Origin: Ignatzschineria rhizosphaerae
GTDB lineage: Bacteria > Pseudomonadota > Gammaproteobacteria > Cardiobacteriales > Wohlfahrtiimonadaceae
Length of the DNA: 64,000 nt
Assembly (NCBI RefSeq): GCF_022655595.1
Contig: NZ_CP093379.1
Span: 802,501 to 866,500 of the forward strand
Reading direction: 5' to 3'
Both the position numbers and the translations under genes were made by a program. This document shows, one piece after another, positions 18,512-27,999 of the stretch. The stretch's first letter is position 1; every line of letters begins with the position of its first letter. The notes under the pieces were generated by a model. It searched no databases and was not told the DNA's origin. It worked only from the letters and a program-made list of their open reading frames with translations.

Positions 18512-18909
18512 TTAGACTAAACGCCTTGTAAGATGATTGACTTTATAACGGCAATATTTAGAAATACTATCTAAGAATAGTTGTAGCTCTGTTAAGTCAA
18601 AGTGGCTTTTGATGATGTAGCATCCTTCGCCAGATATTTTATAAAACTCGCTAATATGCTCTAAATCTTGCTCGATAAAGTTCTCAAACTCCGTAAAGTT
18701 ATTGCTATCCATAAAAATGGTGATGAACTGATTGTAAGAGTAATGGATATTGATGGTGTAATTTTTAATGGTTTGTTGGTCTTCTAATTTTTTTTATGCG
18801 AATACCTACCGCTTGTCCTGATTTATGGACAATACTCCCGATCTCTTTGAGAGAGCATTTTGCATTCTCTTTGAGAATTTTTAAGATGCGTTGATCTGTT
18901 TTATCCATA
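18512..18909 (-). pseudogene. Lrp/AsnC-family regulator, frameshifted in an A8 tract
   Basis: Read on the minus strand, the ATG at 18909 opens an AsnC-type helix-turn-helix (MDKTDQRILKILKENAKCSL, then IGSIVHKSGQAVGIRIKK). At a run of eight A (T8 on the given strand, ~18788-18795) the frame is lost and stops soon after. Dropping one A continues into LEDQQTIKNYTINIHYSY and the Lrp ligand-domain remnant ending at 18512. The upstream in-frame ATG nine codons earlier is an alternative start. It is divergent from the isochorismatase-fold gene, as a local Lrp regulator would be. The defect may be real, phase-variable, or bypassed by slippage. Confidence 0.8.
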
Positions 18910-19010
18910 TTTTCAATTTGAAAGTAAAAGGTCATAAAGACGTGATAGAACCACTGTTAGTATGTGAATATTAGCGCTAAAATCATAGCATTGAAACGAG
19001 GAGATTCGAA

Positions 19011-19562
19011 ATGAAAAAATCAGCTTTATTAATTATTGATGTGCAAAAGGACTATTTCCCAAAGGGTGCACATGAGTTAGTGGATGCCAATCTTGTATTA
19101 GATCGCATTTTAGAGGTTGAAGAAATTGCCATCGCGAAAAATATGTCCATCTATTATATTCAGCATATTAATCATCATGAGTCGGCAACATTCTTTCAAG
19201 TAGGGACCAAGGGTGCTGAGATTCACTCATCATTAGCTTATAAAGATGCAATAACCGTGATTAAAAATAGGCCTAATAGTTTCTTTGAAACCTCATTATT
19301 AGAGCATTTAAGAGCAGAAAATATTACAGATTTAATGATTACCGGCATGATGACAAACATGTGTGTCGATGCAACCGTACGGGCAGCTCATGAATTAGGG
19401 TTTAATGTGACATTGTTAGCAGGGGCTTGTACCACTAAAGATCAATCTTGGAATGGGTTAACGATAGAAGCAGAGATTGCTTCAGCTGTGATTTATTCTT
19501 CACTCTCAATGTTGGTAAGCGTTCAAGATTATACAAAATGGCTAGAGATGAATTCGCTTTAA
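19011..19562 (+). CDS. Isochorismatase-family cysteine hydrolase
   Basis: A 183-residue alpha/beta hydrolase of the isochorismatase/nicotinamidase superfamily. Catalytic triad visible: Asp10 (LLIIDVQKDY), Lys85 (IKNRPNSFF) and Cys118 (MTNMCVDATVRAA). The substrate cannot be named; amidases acting on nicotinamide, N-carbamoyl compounds or isochorismate are family precedents. Good ribosome site (GAGGAG). Divergent from the broken Lrp/AsnC gene that may once have regulated it. Confidence 0.85.
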   Translation: MKKSALLIIDVQKDYFPKGAHELVDANLVLDRILEVEEIAIAKNMSIYYIQHINHHESATFFQVGTKGAEIHSSLAYKDAITVIKNRPNSFFETSLLEHLRAENITDLMITGMMTNMCVDATVRAAHELGFNVTLLAGACTTKDQSWNGLTIEAEIASAVIYSSLSMLVSVQDYTKWLEMNSL

Positions 19563-19851
19563 TGAATATGCCTTAAAGCTTAAAGAGGGGGAAAATAGCA
19601 AAGCTACGATCATAAAGAGCGCTTAATCTTATTCTCCATTAGTAAAATATTTTTATAACTTTGCTTTAGGTAGTGATCGATATTGATGATTGTCAGCTAA
19701 TTTATTAATAGTTAGGTCTTTTTTTATAAAACTATTATGATTGATCTTCTTTTTAATAAGTTATTTGAGTGCATGCGATTAGTAAGTTTTAGCTGATTGA
19801 ACTTATTATGAGACAATATTTTGAGTATTATTGATTGAGATGGGGATTGAG

Positions 19852-20196
19852 ATGTTATTGAAAAAGCTATCATTGGTTAGCGTATTATTAATGGGAACAA
19901 CTTTTTTTGCATTGGCAGAAACAGCCGCTATAGAGCAAGAAGTCCCTACTGGATTTGAATTATATGAAGAGCACTTTAATGCTGGCAATTTAAGCGAGCG
20001 TGGCTATCTTTATGAGGGAAAACCAGTCGGAGAATGGCAGCGCTTTCATGAAAATGGGCAGGTCAGTATGGATGCCTTGTTTAAGGCTGATGGCTCGCCC
20101 GCTGGCTCATGGATTTATTATGATGAAACAGGGAAGAAGATTAAAGAAGAACTCTATGAGGATGGTCAATTAGTCAATACAGTTGAATTTGATTAA
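19852..20196 (+). CDS. Exported MORN-repeat protein
   Basis: A 114-residue protein from ATG 19852, chosen because GGGG is 6 bases upstream; TTG 19831 and ATG 19840 are in frame but weaker. Signal peptide MLLKKLSLVSVLLMGTTFF, cleaved near ALA. The mature part has toxin-antitoxin/MORN-variant repeats: RGYLYEGKPVGEWQRFHENG, and DGSPAGSWIYYDETGK. Such repeats are found in surface or envelope proteins. Function unknown. Confidence 0.65.
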   Translation: MLLKKLSLVSVLLMGTTFFALAETAAIEQEVPTGFELYEEHFNAGNLSERGYLYEGKPVGEWQRFHENGQVSMDALFKADGSPAGSWIYYDETGKKIKEELYEDGQLVNTVEFD

Positions 20197-20248
20197 TGCT
20201 CTGAGCTTTTGTAGCGACATCCAAGATCTTGTTATTACGGAAATTAGA

Positions 20249-20383
20249 GTAAAATCGGTTTAAAAATGGCTAAATCAGGTTGCCGGCATCCGTTATGAGA
20301 AGCGCAAGAATCGTTCTATTTGGCATCATGTAAGCTGATTTGATTCACGCTCTGCTATTGTACTTTTATGAAATAGATTTTAC
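20249..20383 (+). repeat. Dispersed MITE-like repeat, copy B
   Basis: 135 bp bounded by GTAAAATCGGTTT and, inverted, GTAAAATCTATTT. The core contains GGTTGCCGGCAT, CGTTATGAGAAGCGCAAGAA and TTGGCATCATGTAAGCTGAT, shared with copy G. Confidence 0.75.
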
Positions 20384-20448
20384 GAATGAATGAATGATGC
20401 AAAAGAAGATTATAATTAAAAGACATTTGAACTTAAAACGCTCAAGAT

Positions 20449-21579
20449 TTAAAAAGTTGCGTTTAAGAGATAGCCTTTGCCATTACCCATTCTGGGGGCA
20501 TTTTTTCGGATGCGCTCCATCTCTGCCGGGATTTGAATAAATAGATTGGTCATCTCAATAATGCAATTATCTAATGCTAAATTGCCAGTGCTACGATAAA
20601 TTCCGGTTCCTTTAGGATCTTCAAGAATCATCACTGTTGCAGAGTATTTGCGGTTACTGCCTTTAATGTATGTGTCATAACATTTTGTCGATGTTAGGGC
20701 GACATTATATTCTTGCCGGCGAATTTGACTGCCGGCAGCGTTAATCATATTAGTAGTACGAATCCAATCTTTCTGAGCTTCTTTACGTTTGGCGATCTCT
20801 TCAAGCTCGGAGGCATCAATAGTATTGATTTGGTTGACAATTAAGGTGACTGGTTTAGGATTGCCAAATTGATCAATATCGCTCTCTTCTGCTTCCTGCG
20901 GTATTGGCGGCTCTTCAATTTCTTCTTCTTTTTTATTGATGGGCTCTTTTGGGTTATATTTTTTCAAAAGATCCATAAATTCAGGAGAGTAGTAAGTCGG
21001 AGTTTCTTCTCCCTCAGGTTCATCTTTCCACTCTTTATCTAAAAAAGGTGTATCGCTGAGTAGTTCGATCGCATCTTCGACAAGCTTGTGATAGGGATTA
21101 TCTTCAGTAGTGACTGTACGGCGATATCCTCCCTCTTCTCGTGGTGGTAGGATGCTCTCTTTAAGAATATCTCCCCCTTTAGAGATATTTTGTTGGTAAC
21201 TTGCTTCTTTATGCGCCGTTTCTTGTTGCTCTTCCTTTTTCTCATCGATCTTTTCAGATGATTCTCCTTGGGCAGCCTCTTCTTCAAGACCCTCTTCCGG
21301 AGAGGCATTGTCACTATTTTCTTCCTCAGTCTCTGTGGAAGGTTCTTTAGGGAGTCTTTCAATCTCTTTGGCCTCTTGAGCTTCTGAATCTTCCAAGTCT
21401 TGTAGGTTTGTTGGAGGCAATAATGCTTCTTCAGGAATTAGTTGAATATGAATAGGCTCAGGAGTTTCTAAATAGCCTTGAATCCGATTTTTTTCATCAT
21501 GCACCATTATAATGCCGGCACCTATATGAAGGAGCAGGGCAAGGAATAATGCCGTGATAAAAATAATTCTATGATTCAT
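20449..21579 (-). CDS. Acidic TolA/TonB-like membrane-anchored protein
   Basis: A 376-residue protein. Residues ~6-25 are a single membrane anchor (FITALFLALLLHIGAGIIMV) as in TonB/TolA, followed by a proline- and glutamate-rich, highly acidic spacer (~residues 45-250) with runs such as EEPPIPQEAEES. The C-terminal ~130 residues form a folded part with two cysteines (TKCYDTYIKG and NCIIEMTNLF). No tolQR or exbBD genes are nearby. It may span the periplasm, but the role is unproven. Convergent with the repeat copy B; 103 bp from the methyltransferase gene on the same strand. Confidence 0.6.
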   Translation of the reverse strand: MNHRIIFITALFLALLLHIGAGIIMVHDEKNRIQGYLETPEPIHIQLIPEEALLPPTNLQDLEDSEAQEAKEIERLPKEPSTETEEENSDNASPEEGLEEEAAQGESSEKIDEKKEEQQETAHKEASYQQNISKGGDILKESILPPREEGGYRRTVTTEDNPYHKLVEDAIELLSDTPFLDKEWKDEPEGEETPTYYSPEFMDLLKKYNPKEPINKKEEEIEEPPIPQEAEESDIDQFGNPKPVTLIVNQINTIDASELEEIAKRKEAQKDWIRTTNMINAAGSQIRRQEYNVALTSTKCYDTYIKGSNRKYSATVMILEDPKGTGIYRSTGNLALDNCIIEMTNLFIQIPAEMERIRKNAPRMGNGKGYLLNATF

Positions 21580-21682
21580 ATTTGGTAAGCCAAGATAGCT
21601 AAAGATCTAAGGAAATTAAGGGGAAAAGTAGTGGTGTTCGTTAACATTGTATAATGCTGACTAAACATTTCAATTAAGAGGG

Positions 21683-22270
21683 TTATTCTACCCGAATTTT
21701 TGCTTTCTCGATGAGATATATAAAAGGGGGAGAATTTTTCTGGTTAATAAATTGTTGTTTAAAAACATGAAATGCTTTTTGATCTAAATTTTGCAGATAT
21801 TCTTCAAGTGCAATTTTTTCAGCTTGACCAGCTATATGCCCATGATAAACCGCAATTAACATTTTGCCATTGTCCGTTAATAGCTCAAGTCCTGCTTGGA
21901 CACTCTCTAGCGTCGATTTTGCTAAGGTTGTAATCTCTTTATCCCCTTTAGGAAGGTAACCTAAATTATAGATAATAAAGTCAACAGGCTCCTTAATATG
22001 TGTTTTAAAATTGCTATGGCTATCTTCTATTAACGTAATTTTAGGGGCATTTTCTGGCAGCGTGTTGAGTAGTTGTTGGCTATTTTCAATCGCCATTTTT
22101 TGAATATCAAACCCATAAAGTTTGCCTGTATGATCCATTTTTTGTGCGATTTTGTAACTATCATGCCCATTTCCTAAGGTTGCATCTATCACGATAGAGT
22201 GCGGCTGGATAAATTGGTCAATATATTGATCAATCAAAGGGTGAATTGAGGTGAGATATTGATAGCGCAT
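21683..22270 (-). CDS. mnmM: MnmM/YtqB-like SAM-dependent methyltransferase
   Basis: A 195-residue class I methyltransferase: SAM-binding VIDATLGNGHDSYKIA (Gly-rich motif I), LYGFDIQKMAI (acidic motif II), DFIIYNLGYLPKGDK (motif IV, characteristic of YtqB/MnmM), then GLELLTDNGKMLIAVYHGH. MnmM of Gram-positive bacteria methylates nm5(s2)U34 of tRNA. Most gammaproteobacteria use MnmC for this step, so its presence here is notable. A 18-bp palindrome AATTCCTT..AAGGAATT lies upstream (22336-22353). Confidence 0.75.
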   Translation of the reverse strand: MRYQYLTSIHPLIDQYIDQFIQPHSIVIDATLGNGHDSYKIAQKMDHTGKLYGFDIQKMAIENSQQLLNTLPENAPKITLIEDSHSNFKTHIKEPVDFIIYNLGYLPKGDKEITTLAKSTLESVQAGLELLTDNGKMLIAVYHGHIAGQAEKIALEEYLQNLDQKAFHVFKQQFINQKNSPPFIYLIEKAKIRVE

Positions 22271-22625
22271 GATAATTTCTACAAAAATGGGTTAATAGTG
22301 AAGAGGTTAAGAGTTTTAATCATTCTCTTAAATATAATTCCTTAAAAGGAATTGTAACAAAAAGCGAAATAGGTTGATAATCTTCTCTTAACAGTCACTT
22401 ATCTGTATGCCATATTCACCTCATCTGCCTCTTATAACTTTAGTGAGATAACGTATAATGATCATTAGCGAGAGATGAAAAAAGAAGTAGTGAGTGATAA
22501 CAATCAATTAAAAGTAAGTATGATATTCGTCAGCTCGTATAAATTGGGGATAAATTGTGAAATATGATCAGTAGAGCATCTGATCATTAACACATATCAA
22601 TACTAAATAGATAGATGGAGTGAAT
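22271..22625. other. Divergent region mnmM/panB
   Basis: 355 bp without a gene. It contains the palindrome AATTCCTT-AA-AAGGAATT (22336-22353) near mnmM and an ATGATCAG-N8-CTGATCAT inverted repeat (22564-22587) just upstream of panB. Promoters for both genes must lie here; no exact -35/-10 pair stands out. Confidence 0.5.
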
Positions 22626-23435
22626 ATGCAAAAGGTTAGGATAACGGATCTTCAAAAAATGAAAGAATCAGGAGAGAAGATTGCGATGATCACCTGTTAT
22701 GATGCAAGTTTTGCTAAAGAGATGGCGATTGCAGGGGTCGATACCATTTTAGTCGGAGATTCTTTAGGAATGGTCGTGCAAGGGCATCAATCGACTTTGC
22801 CGGTAACGCTAGAGGAGATGATCTATCACACAGAAAATGTTGCTCGTGGTAATCGCCGCTCATTTATCATTGCAGATTTACCATTTGGCGCATACGAGGC
22901 TTCAAAAGAGGATGCTTTTTATGCCGCTAGTAGTTTAATGAAAGCAGGCGCTGAGATGATTAAGATTGAAGGTGATCAAGATATTGCCGGCATTACGGAG
23001 TTCTTAACAAAACGAGGGATTCCCGTTTGTGCGCATATTGGGCTTTTACCACAATCTGTGAATATCTTAGGCGGCTATTCGGTGCAAGGTAAAGAGTTAC
23101 AACTTGCAGCGAAGCTTATTGAAGATGGACGAGCTCATCAAACAGCCGGCGCGCAGTTATTAGTGGTTGAATGTGTTCTAGCGGAGCTTGGTGAAGCATT
23201 AGCGACGGCATTATCCATTCCTGTCATAGGTATTGGCGCAGGTGTAGAGACTGATGGGCAAGTATTAGTCATGCACGATATGCTCGGTATTAAAGGCGAT
23301 GTTACCCCTAGATTTGTTAAAGATTTTTTAGCAGAGAGCGCTTCTCTTGGTGATCCTTCTATTCAAGGGGCATTTAAAACTTATGTCAAAGCTGTAAAAG
23401 AAGCATCATTCCCAGCGAAAGAGCATAGTTTTTAA
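22626..23435 (+). CDS. panB: 3-methyl-2-oxobutanoate hydroxymethyltransferase
   Basis: A 269-residue PanB. Start at ATG 22626 (GGAG 6 bases before); a GTG two codons earlier overlaps the ribosome site. Motifs: ITCYDASFAKEMAIAGVD, VGDSLGMVVQGH (metal/substrate Asp), IADLPFGAYE, IKIEGDQD, CAHIGLLPQSV and VIGIGAGVETDGQVLV. It makes ketopantoate from alpha-ketoisovalerate and methylene-THF, the first step of pantothenate synthesis. Followed by its own terminator, so it is not cotranscribed efficiently with panC. Confidence 0.95.
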   Translation: MQKVRITDLQKMKESGEKIAMITCYDASFAKEMAIAGVDTILVGDSLGMVVQGHQSTLPVTLEEMIYHTENVARGNRRSFIIADLPFGAYEASKEDAFYAASSLMKAGAEMIKIEGDQDIAGITEFLTKRGIPVCAHIGLLPQSVNILGGYSVQGKELQLAAKLIEDGRAHQTAGAQLLVVECVLAELGEALATALSIPVIGIGAGVETDGQVLVMHDMLGIKGDVTPRFVKDFLAESASLGDPSIQGAFKTYVKAVKEASFPAKEHSF

Positions 23436-23467
23436 TAAATTCAAAGATAGAGAGCGATTAATGAAAG

Positions 23468-23491
23468 GGGAGATCTTTATTCTCCCTTTTT
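23468..23491 (+). terminator. Terminator between panB and panC
   Basis: GGGAGA/TCTCCC stem, 7-base loop, TTTTT. Confidence 0.75.
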
Positions 23492-23717
23492 AGCAATAAT
23501 TGAGCCGCCGCAATGAGGATCAAAATAGTGTTTTCCTATTTGCACGTTTACTAGCAGTGGAATATGGGCTTAGGTTTTTTTAAGATTCTATTGAAAGGTG
23601 GTATGGCTCAATTTTAAGTCTTAGCTTTGCTCTTTGAGTACAAGTTTTAAGGCTGATTTTAATAGGCATTGTTTGAAGATAGGAAAGTTTCTTAGAAAAC
23701 TATAAAAGGATGTTGTT

Positions 23718-24569
23718 TTGGAAATTTTAAAAAGTATTGAAGATGTTCGTAGCTGGCGAGCATTGCACCAAGAAGTTGCATTTGTGCCGACTATGGGGAA
23801 TCTCCATGCCGGGCATTTATCGTTAGTTAAACGCGCACAAGAAGCCTCTAAAAACGTTATTGTGTCGATCTTTGTCAATCCCCTTCAGTTTGGTGAAGGA
23901 GAAGATCTTGATAGTTATCCAAGAACTTTAGATGCTGATATGGAAAAGCTCATTGATGCCGGCGTTTCAGCACTATTTTTACCCACAGCAGAGATTTTAT
24001 ATGAAGATGATCCCTTTATAATTCAGCCGCCTCAATCACTCATTGCAGATCTTTGCGGAAAAGATCGTCCTGGGCATTTTGAAGGAGTTGCGACAGTTGT
24101 TGCCAAGTTTTTTAATATTGTAGAGCCGACTTATGCCTGCTTTGGTAAAAAGGATTATCAGCAACTACGCGTCATTGAATCTATGGTCAGTGCTTTAAAT
24201 TTTGATATTAAAATTATTCCTGTGGCGATTGAAAGAGCCGATGAAGGTTTAGCACTTTCAAGTCGTAATGGTTATCTCTCTAATAAAGAGAGAGCACAAG
24301 CATTACTGCTATCGCAAACGTTATTAGCGATGAAATCAGAGATTGAAGGGCTCTCAAAAGATCAAAAGATTGTCACAAATAGCTATCAAGCGCTAGAAGT
24401 AAAGATGACAGCTTTGTTACAAGCAGGTGGTTTTATTGTCGATTATTTAACGATTAGAGCACAAAAAACACTCAAAAAAGCATTAGCGCAAGATAAAGAT
24501 TTAGTAATCTTAGTTGCCGCTAAAGTGGGTAAAACACGGCTTTTAGATAATGTTGAACTGAATATCTAA
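23718..24569 (+). CDS. panC: Pantoate--beta-alanine ligase
   Basis: A 283-residue PanC of normal length. Translation starts at TTG 23718: AAAGGAT lies 8 bases upstream and the protein begins exactly where the family does (MEILKSIEDVRSWR). ATP-site motif PTMGNLHAGHLSLV, then SIFVNPLQFGEGEDL..YPRTL, CFGKKDYQQLRVI and LALSSRNGYLS. It joins pantoate and beta-alanine. It is 282 bp from panB with a terminator between, so expression is separate; a rare start codon suggests low yield. Confidence 0.94.
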   Translation: MEILKSIEDVRSWRALHQEVAFVPTMGNLHAGHLSLVKRAQEASKNVIVSIFVNPLQFGEGEDLDSYPRTLDADMEKLIDAGVSALFLPTAEILYEDDPFIIQPPQSLIADLCGKDRPGHFEGVATVVAKFFNIVEPTYACFGKKDYQQLRVIESMVSALNFDIKIIPVAIERADEGLALSSRNGYLSNKERAQALLLSQTLLAMKSEIEGLSKDQKIVTNSYQALEVKMTALLQAGGFIVDYLTIRAQKTLKKALAQDKDLVILVAAKVGKTRLLDNVELNI

Positions 24570-24617
24570 GCATGTGAAGATAGATTTTGCTCGATGATTT
24601 CATAGAATATTTCTCCT

Positions 24618-24651
24618 TTGTTACATCTTTGTCATAATCGATTTATATACT
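24618..24651 (+). promoter_or_regulatory. Pho box and -10 of pstS
   Basis: Two 7-base direct repeats TTGTTAC-ATCT-TTGTCAT (11-bp period, 24618-24635) match the PhoB-binding pattern CTGTCAT-N4-CTGTCAT. A -10 TATACT lies 10 bases further (24646-24651), the spacing of a PhoB-activated promoter. Confidence 0.85.
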
Positions 24652-24753
24652 AGTTTCAGTCGCGGGAATGAAGCAAAACAAATTCAGCCCCGTCTCCTTA
24701 AATCATAAACTTTAAATAGATTTTAACTTTGTACACTTAGGAGAGTTTCTATA

Positions 24754-25794
24754 ATGAAAACATTAACTAGCAGAATCGCAAAATTAACCACAGCAGTTGC
24801 ATTTGGTTTAGCAGTCAGCACAACAGGCGCAGTGGCAAAGGATCCTGTGACAGTTACGGGCGCAGGCGCATCATTCCCAGCTCCAGTTTACGCAAAATGG
24901 GCAGCAGAATACGCTAAAGAGACGGGTAATCGTATCAACTATCAATCGATCGGGTCATCTGCAGGAATTAAGCAAATTGATGCTAAAACAGTAGATTTCG
25001 GGGCATCAGATGCGCCTTTATCAGAAGAGCAGTTAAAAGAGAAAGGTTTAATCCAGTTCCCAACACTTATTGGTGGTGTGGTACTTGCGGTGAATGTTGA
25101 GGGAATTAAAACTAATGAGTTAGTGCTTGATGGTAAAACTTTAGGCGATATCTACTTAGGTAAAATCAAAAAGTGGAACGATCCAGCAATTGCAGCATTA
25201 AACCCAGGTTTAAAACTTCCTGATCAAGCCATTTCAGTAGTTCGCCGTGCAGATGGTTCGGGAACATCATTTATCTTCACAGGTTATCTTGCAAAAGTGA
25301 ATGATGAGTGGAAAAACAATGTAGGTAGCGGTTCAACGGTGAACTGGCCAATTGGAATTGGTGGTAAAGGTAATGATGGGGTGACAGCATTTGTTCAACG
25401 AATTGAAGGTTCAATTGGTTATGTTGAATATGCTTATGCAAAGCAAAATAACTTAAGCTACACCAAATTAGTTTCTAAAGATGGTGAGGTTGTAAGCCCA
25501 AGTATCGATTCATTTAGCGCAGCTGCTAAAGAGGTCAACTGGAAAGAATCATTTGTACAAGATATGACAGATAAGCCAGGTGCAAACGCATGGCCATTAG
25601 CGGCAACAACCTTTATCTTGCTTCACAAAGAGCAATCAAAACCAGTAATTGCAAAAGAGATCGTAAACTTCTTTAACTGGGGTTACGGGGCAAAAGGTCA
25701 AGAGATTGTAACAGGACTTGATTATGCGCCATTACCAGCAAATGTTGTAGAGATCATTCAAGAGACTTTAGATAAAGAGCTTGAGATCAAATAA
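24754..25794 (+). CDS. pstS: Phosphate ABC transporter substrate-binding protein
   Basis: A 346-residue periplasmic protein with a Sec signal peptide (to about ...GAVA). Phosphate-binding motifs: [38 protein letters not shown] and [18 protein letters not shown]. First gene of the pst operon and preceded by a Pho box. Codon choice suggests high expression when induced. A partial terminator follows, which would reduce expression of the permease genes relative to pstS. Confidence 0.95.
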   Translation: MKTLTSRIAKLTTAVAFGLAVSTTGAVAKDPVTVTGAGASFPAPVYAKWAAEYAKETGNRINYQSIGSSAGIKQIDAKTVDFGASDAPLSEEQLKEKGLIQFPTLIGGVVLAVNVEGIKTNELVLDGKTLGDIYLGKIKKWNDPAIAALNPGLKLPDQAISVVRRADGSGTSFIFTGYLAKVNDEWKNNVGSGSTVNWPIGIGGKGNDGVTAFVQRIEGSIGYVEYAYAKQNNLSYTKLVSKDGEVVSPSIDSFSAAAKEVNWKESFVQDMTDKPGANAWPLAATTFILLHKEQSKPVIAKEIVNFFNWGYGAKGQEIVTGLDYAPLPANVVEIIQETLDKELEIK

Positions 25795-25826
25795 GATGCG
25801 ACTCTTTTAAGAGTTTAATCAAATGT

Positions 25827-25866
25827 AAAACCCAATCGTTGAGCCAGATTCTCTCGGTTGGGTTTT
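25827..25866 (+). terminator. Attenuating terminator after pstS
   Basis: AAAACCCAATCG/CGGTTGGGTTTT stem with a 16-base loop and a short T-run. A leaky terminator here is common in pst operons. Confidence 0.65.
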
Positions 25867-25962
25867 CGGCATAAAAATGATAGAGAAAATTGTTTATTCA
25901 ATAGACAAAAATATGTTACTCAGAACATCTCCTTCAATCACTTTACTTTAAGAAGAGATTTA

Positions 25963-26898
25963 ATGAAAAGTATTAAAAATCCACAATCACCGATTCCTGA
26001 TAAGATCTTTGCTTTTAGCGTTAAATCAGCGGCAATCTTTGTCTTGATCCTTCTCTCCGGCATTATGATTTCGCTGATTATCGCTTCGATGCCAAGTATT
26101 AAAGAGTTTGGGCTACGTTTTCTTTGGGAGAAAGAGTGGGATGCGCCGATGGATCAGTTCGGGGCTTTAGTTCCAATCTATGGCACGATTGTTACCTCTT
26201 TTATCGCACTTTTAATTGCTGTACCTGTGAGCTTTGGGATTGCAATCTTTTTAACAGAGCTAGCGCCGCCTTGGCTTCGCCGTCCTATTGGCGTTGCCAT
26301 TGAATTACTCGCTGCAATTCCTAGTATTGTTTATGGGATGTGGGGACTCTTTGTCTTTGCGCCACTTTTTGCAAAATATTTTCAGGCGCCGCTTATTAAA
26401 TGGAGTGAAAACATTCCGATTTTAAATGAGCTGTTTTCAGGCTATGCCTTTGGAATTGGGATCTTAAGTGCCGGAATTATTTTAGCAATTATGATTATCC
26501 CTTATATTGCCTCTGTCATGCGAGATGTGTTTGAAAGAACGCCAAGAATCATGAAGGAATCTGCCTATGGGCTTGGGGCAACCACTTGGGAAGTGATCTG
26601 GAAGGTGATTCTCCCTTACACTAAGAAAGGGGTATTTGGCGGTATTATGCTTGGGCTTGGCCGCGCGCTTGGGGAGACAATGGCTGTGACGTTTGTGATC
26701 GGTAATACTTATCAATTTGATAGCTTCTCCCTTTTTGCACCTGGCAATAGTATTACTTCATCACTTGCGAATGAATTTGCCGAAGCATCTAGTGAACTTC
26801 ATACAGCTGCCTTAATGGAGCTTGGTTTACTGCTCTTTATTATCACCTTTATCGTCCTTGCGATCTCAAAAGTATTTATGAAACAGGAGCGTGCATAA
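25963..26898 (+). CDS. pstC: Phosphate ABC transporter permease PstC
   Basis: A 311-residue permease from ATG 25963; an upstream in-frame TTG (25858) would add 35 untypical residues within the terminator. Multiple membrane segments; the ABC-interaction (EAA) loop is [26 protein letters not shown] split around [23 protein letters not shown] is typical for PstC. Two bases separate its stop from the pstA start. Confidence 0.93.
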   Translation: MKSIKNPQSPIPDKIFAFSVKSAAIFVLILLSGIMISLIIASMPSIKEFGLRFLWEKEWDAPMDQFGALVPIYGTIVTSFIALLIAVPVSFGIAIFLTELAPPWLRRPIGVAIELLAAIPSIVYGMWGLFVFAPLFAKYFQAPLIKWSENIPILNELFSGYAFGIGILSAGIILAIMIIPYIASVMRDVFERTPRIMKESAYGLGATTWEVIWKVILPYTKKGVFGGIMLGLGRALGETMAVTFVIGNTYQFDSFSLFAPGNSITSSLANEFAEASSELHTAALMELGLLLFIITFIVLAISKVFMKQERA

Positions 26899-26899
26899 G

Positions 26900-27814
26900 A
26901 TGAGTGCTTCAAATACAAGTATCACCAATCAAAATAGTGCAGAAAGAAAGGCAATTATTGCCAGCAGAACCAAGAAGCAACAACGCCGGAAAATGGTGAA
27001 TCAATTTGCTATCACGCTCTCTTTAACGGCAATGGCTTTTGGGCTTTTCTGGTTAATTTGGATTTTATGGACAACGGCCACTAAAGGTATGGGTGGAATC
27101 TCCTTGCAGTTTTTTACCGAGATGACACCTCCCCCCAATAGTGAGGGCGGTGGCTTACTTAATGCGATAGTGGGAAGTGGAATTTTAATTCTTTGGGCAA
27201 CGGTTATTGGAACGCCGCTGGGGATTTTAGCAGGCGTTTATTTAGCGGAATATAATGCTGCGGGGAAATTATCGGCTGTTATTCGTTTTATTAACGATAT
27301 CTTGCTCTCAGCGCCTTCGATTGTAATAGGCCTTTTTGTCTATACCGTTGTGGTTGTACGAATGGGGCATTATTCTGCATTAGCAGGGATTATCGCGCTT
27401 GCGCTTATTCAGATTCCTATCGTGATTCGTACCACAGAAAACATGCTCCTTTTAGTTCCTAATACATTAAGGGAAGCAGCTTATGCACTTGGAACGCCTA
27501 AATGGAAGATTATTCTTCGCATTACATTAAAATCTTCTCTTTCCGGCATTATGACAGGGATTTTATTAGCAGTTGCACGTATCTCAGGGGAGACAGCGCC
27601 GCTACTCTTTACAACGCTTTCTAATCAGTTCTGGAGCACGAATGTGATGGAGCCGATGGCAAGCTTACCGGTGACAATCTATAACTTTGCTATGACGCCA
27701 GATAGTAACTTACAAGCCCTTGCTTGGGCGGGGGTATTCTTTATCACCATGGCGATTTTAGCGCTTAATATTATTGTTCGAGTGTTCTTTAAATCTAACA
27801 GTAAAAATGATTAA
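26900..27814 (+). CDS. pstA: Phosphate ABC transporter permease PstA
   Basis: A 304-residue permease. ATG 26900 is preferred to a GTG 3 codons earlier inside pstC. Typical features: [33 protein letters not shown], and the EAA loop [20 protein letters not shown] split at LGTPKW. It pairs with PstC in the membrane. A 185-bp gap with a second Pho box separates it from pstB. Confidence 0.93.
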   Translation: MSASNTSITNQNSAERKAIIASRTKKQQRRKMVNQFAITLSLTAMAFGLFWLIWILWTTATKGMGGISLQFFTEMTPPPNSEGGGLLNAIVGSGILILWATVIGTPLGILAGVYLAEYNAAGKLSAVIRFINDILLSAPSIVIGLFVYTVVVVRMGHYSALAGIIALALIQIPIVIRTTENMLLLVPNTLREAAYALGTPKWKIILRITLKSSLSGIMTGILLAVARISGETAPLLFTTLSNQFWSTNVMEPMASLPVTIYNFAMTPDSNLQALAWAGVFFITMAILALNIIVRVFFKSNSKND

Positions 27815-27858
27815 ACATCGCGATAAAAAATAGGAGAGGATGATGACAAATAGGTAAA

Positions 27859-27878
27859 ATCAAGATCAGTATCTTGAT
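27859..27878. repeat. Intergenic hairpin pstA-pstB
   Basis: ATCAAGAT-CAGT-ATCTTGAT, perfect 8-bp stem without a T-run; an RNA-processing or stability element is possible. Confidence 0.4.
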
Positions 27879-27904
27879 GAATAAAAAAGATTTTATACCC
27901 TAGT

Positions 27905-27938
27905 TTGTCATCATCTTGTTACAAAGATTTATTACATT
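27905..27938 (+). promoter_or_regulatory. Internal Pho box upstream of pstB
   Basis: TTGTCAT-CATC-TTGTTAC (27905-27922), the same two half-sites as the pstS box in swapped order. A possible -10 TACATT follows at 27933-27938. It would give pstB-phoU a second PhoB-driven start. Confidence 0.7.
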
Positions 27939-27999
27939 ATCAGTAGAATTTATTCCCTCGGTTTGCGAGAGAATTTCTAAACTCAAGTAGGAATATAGA

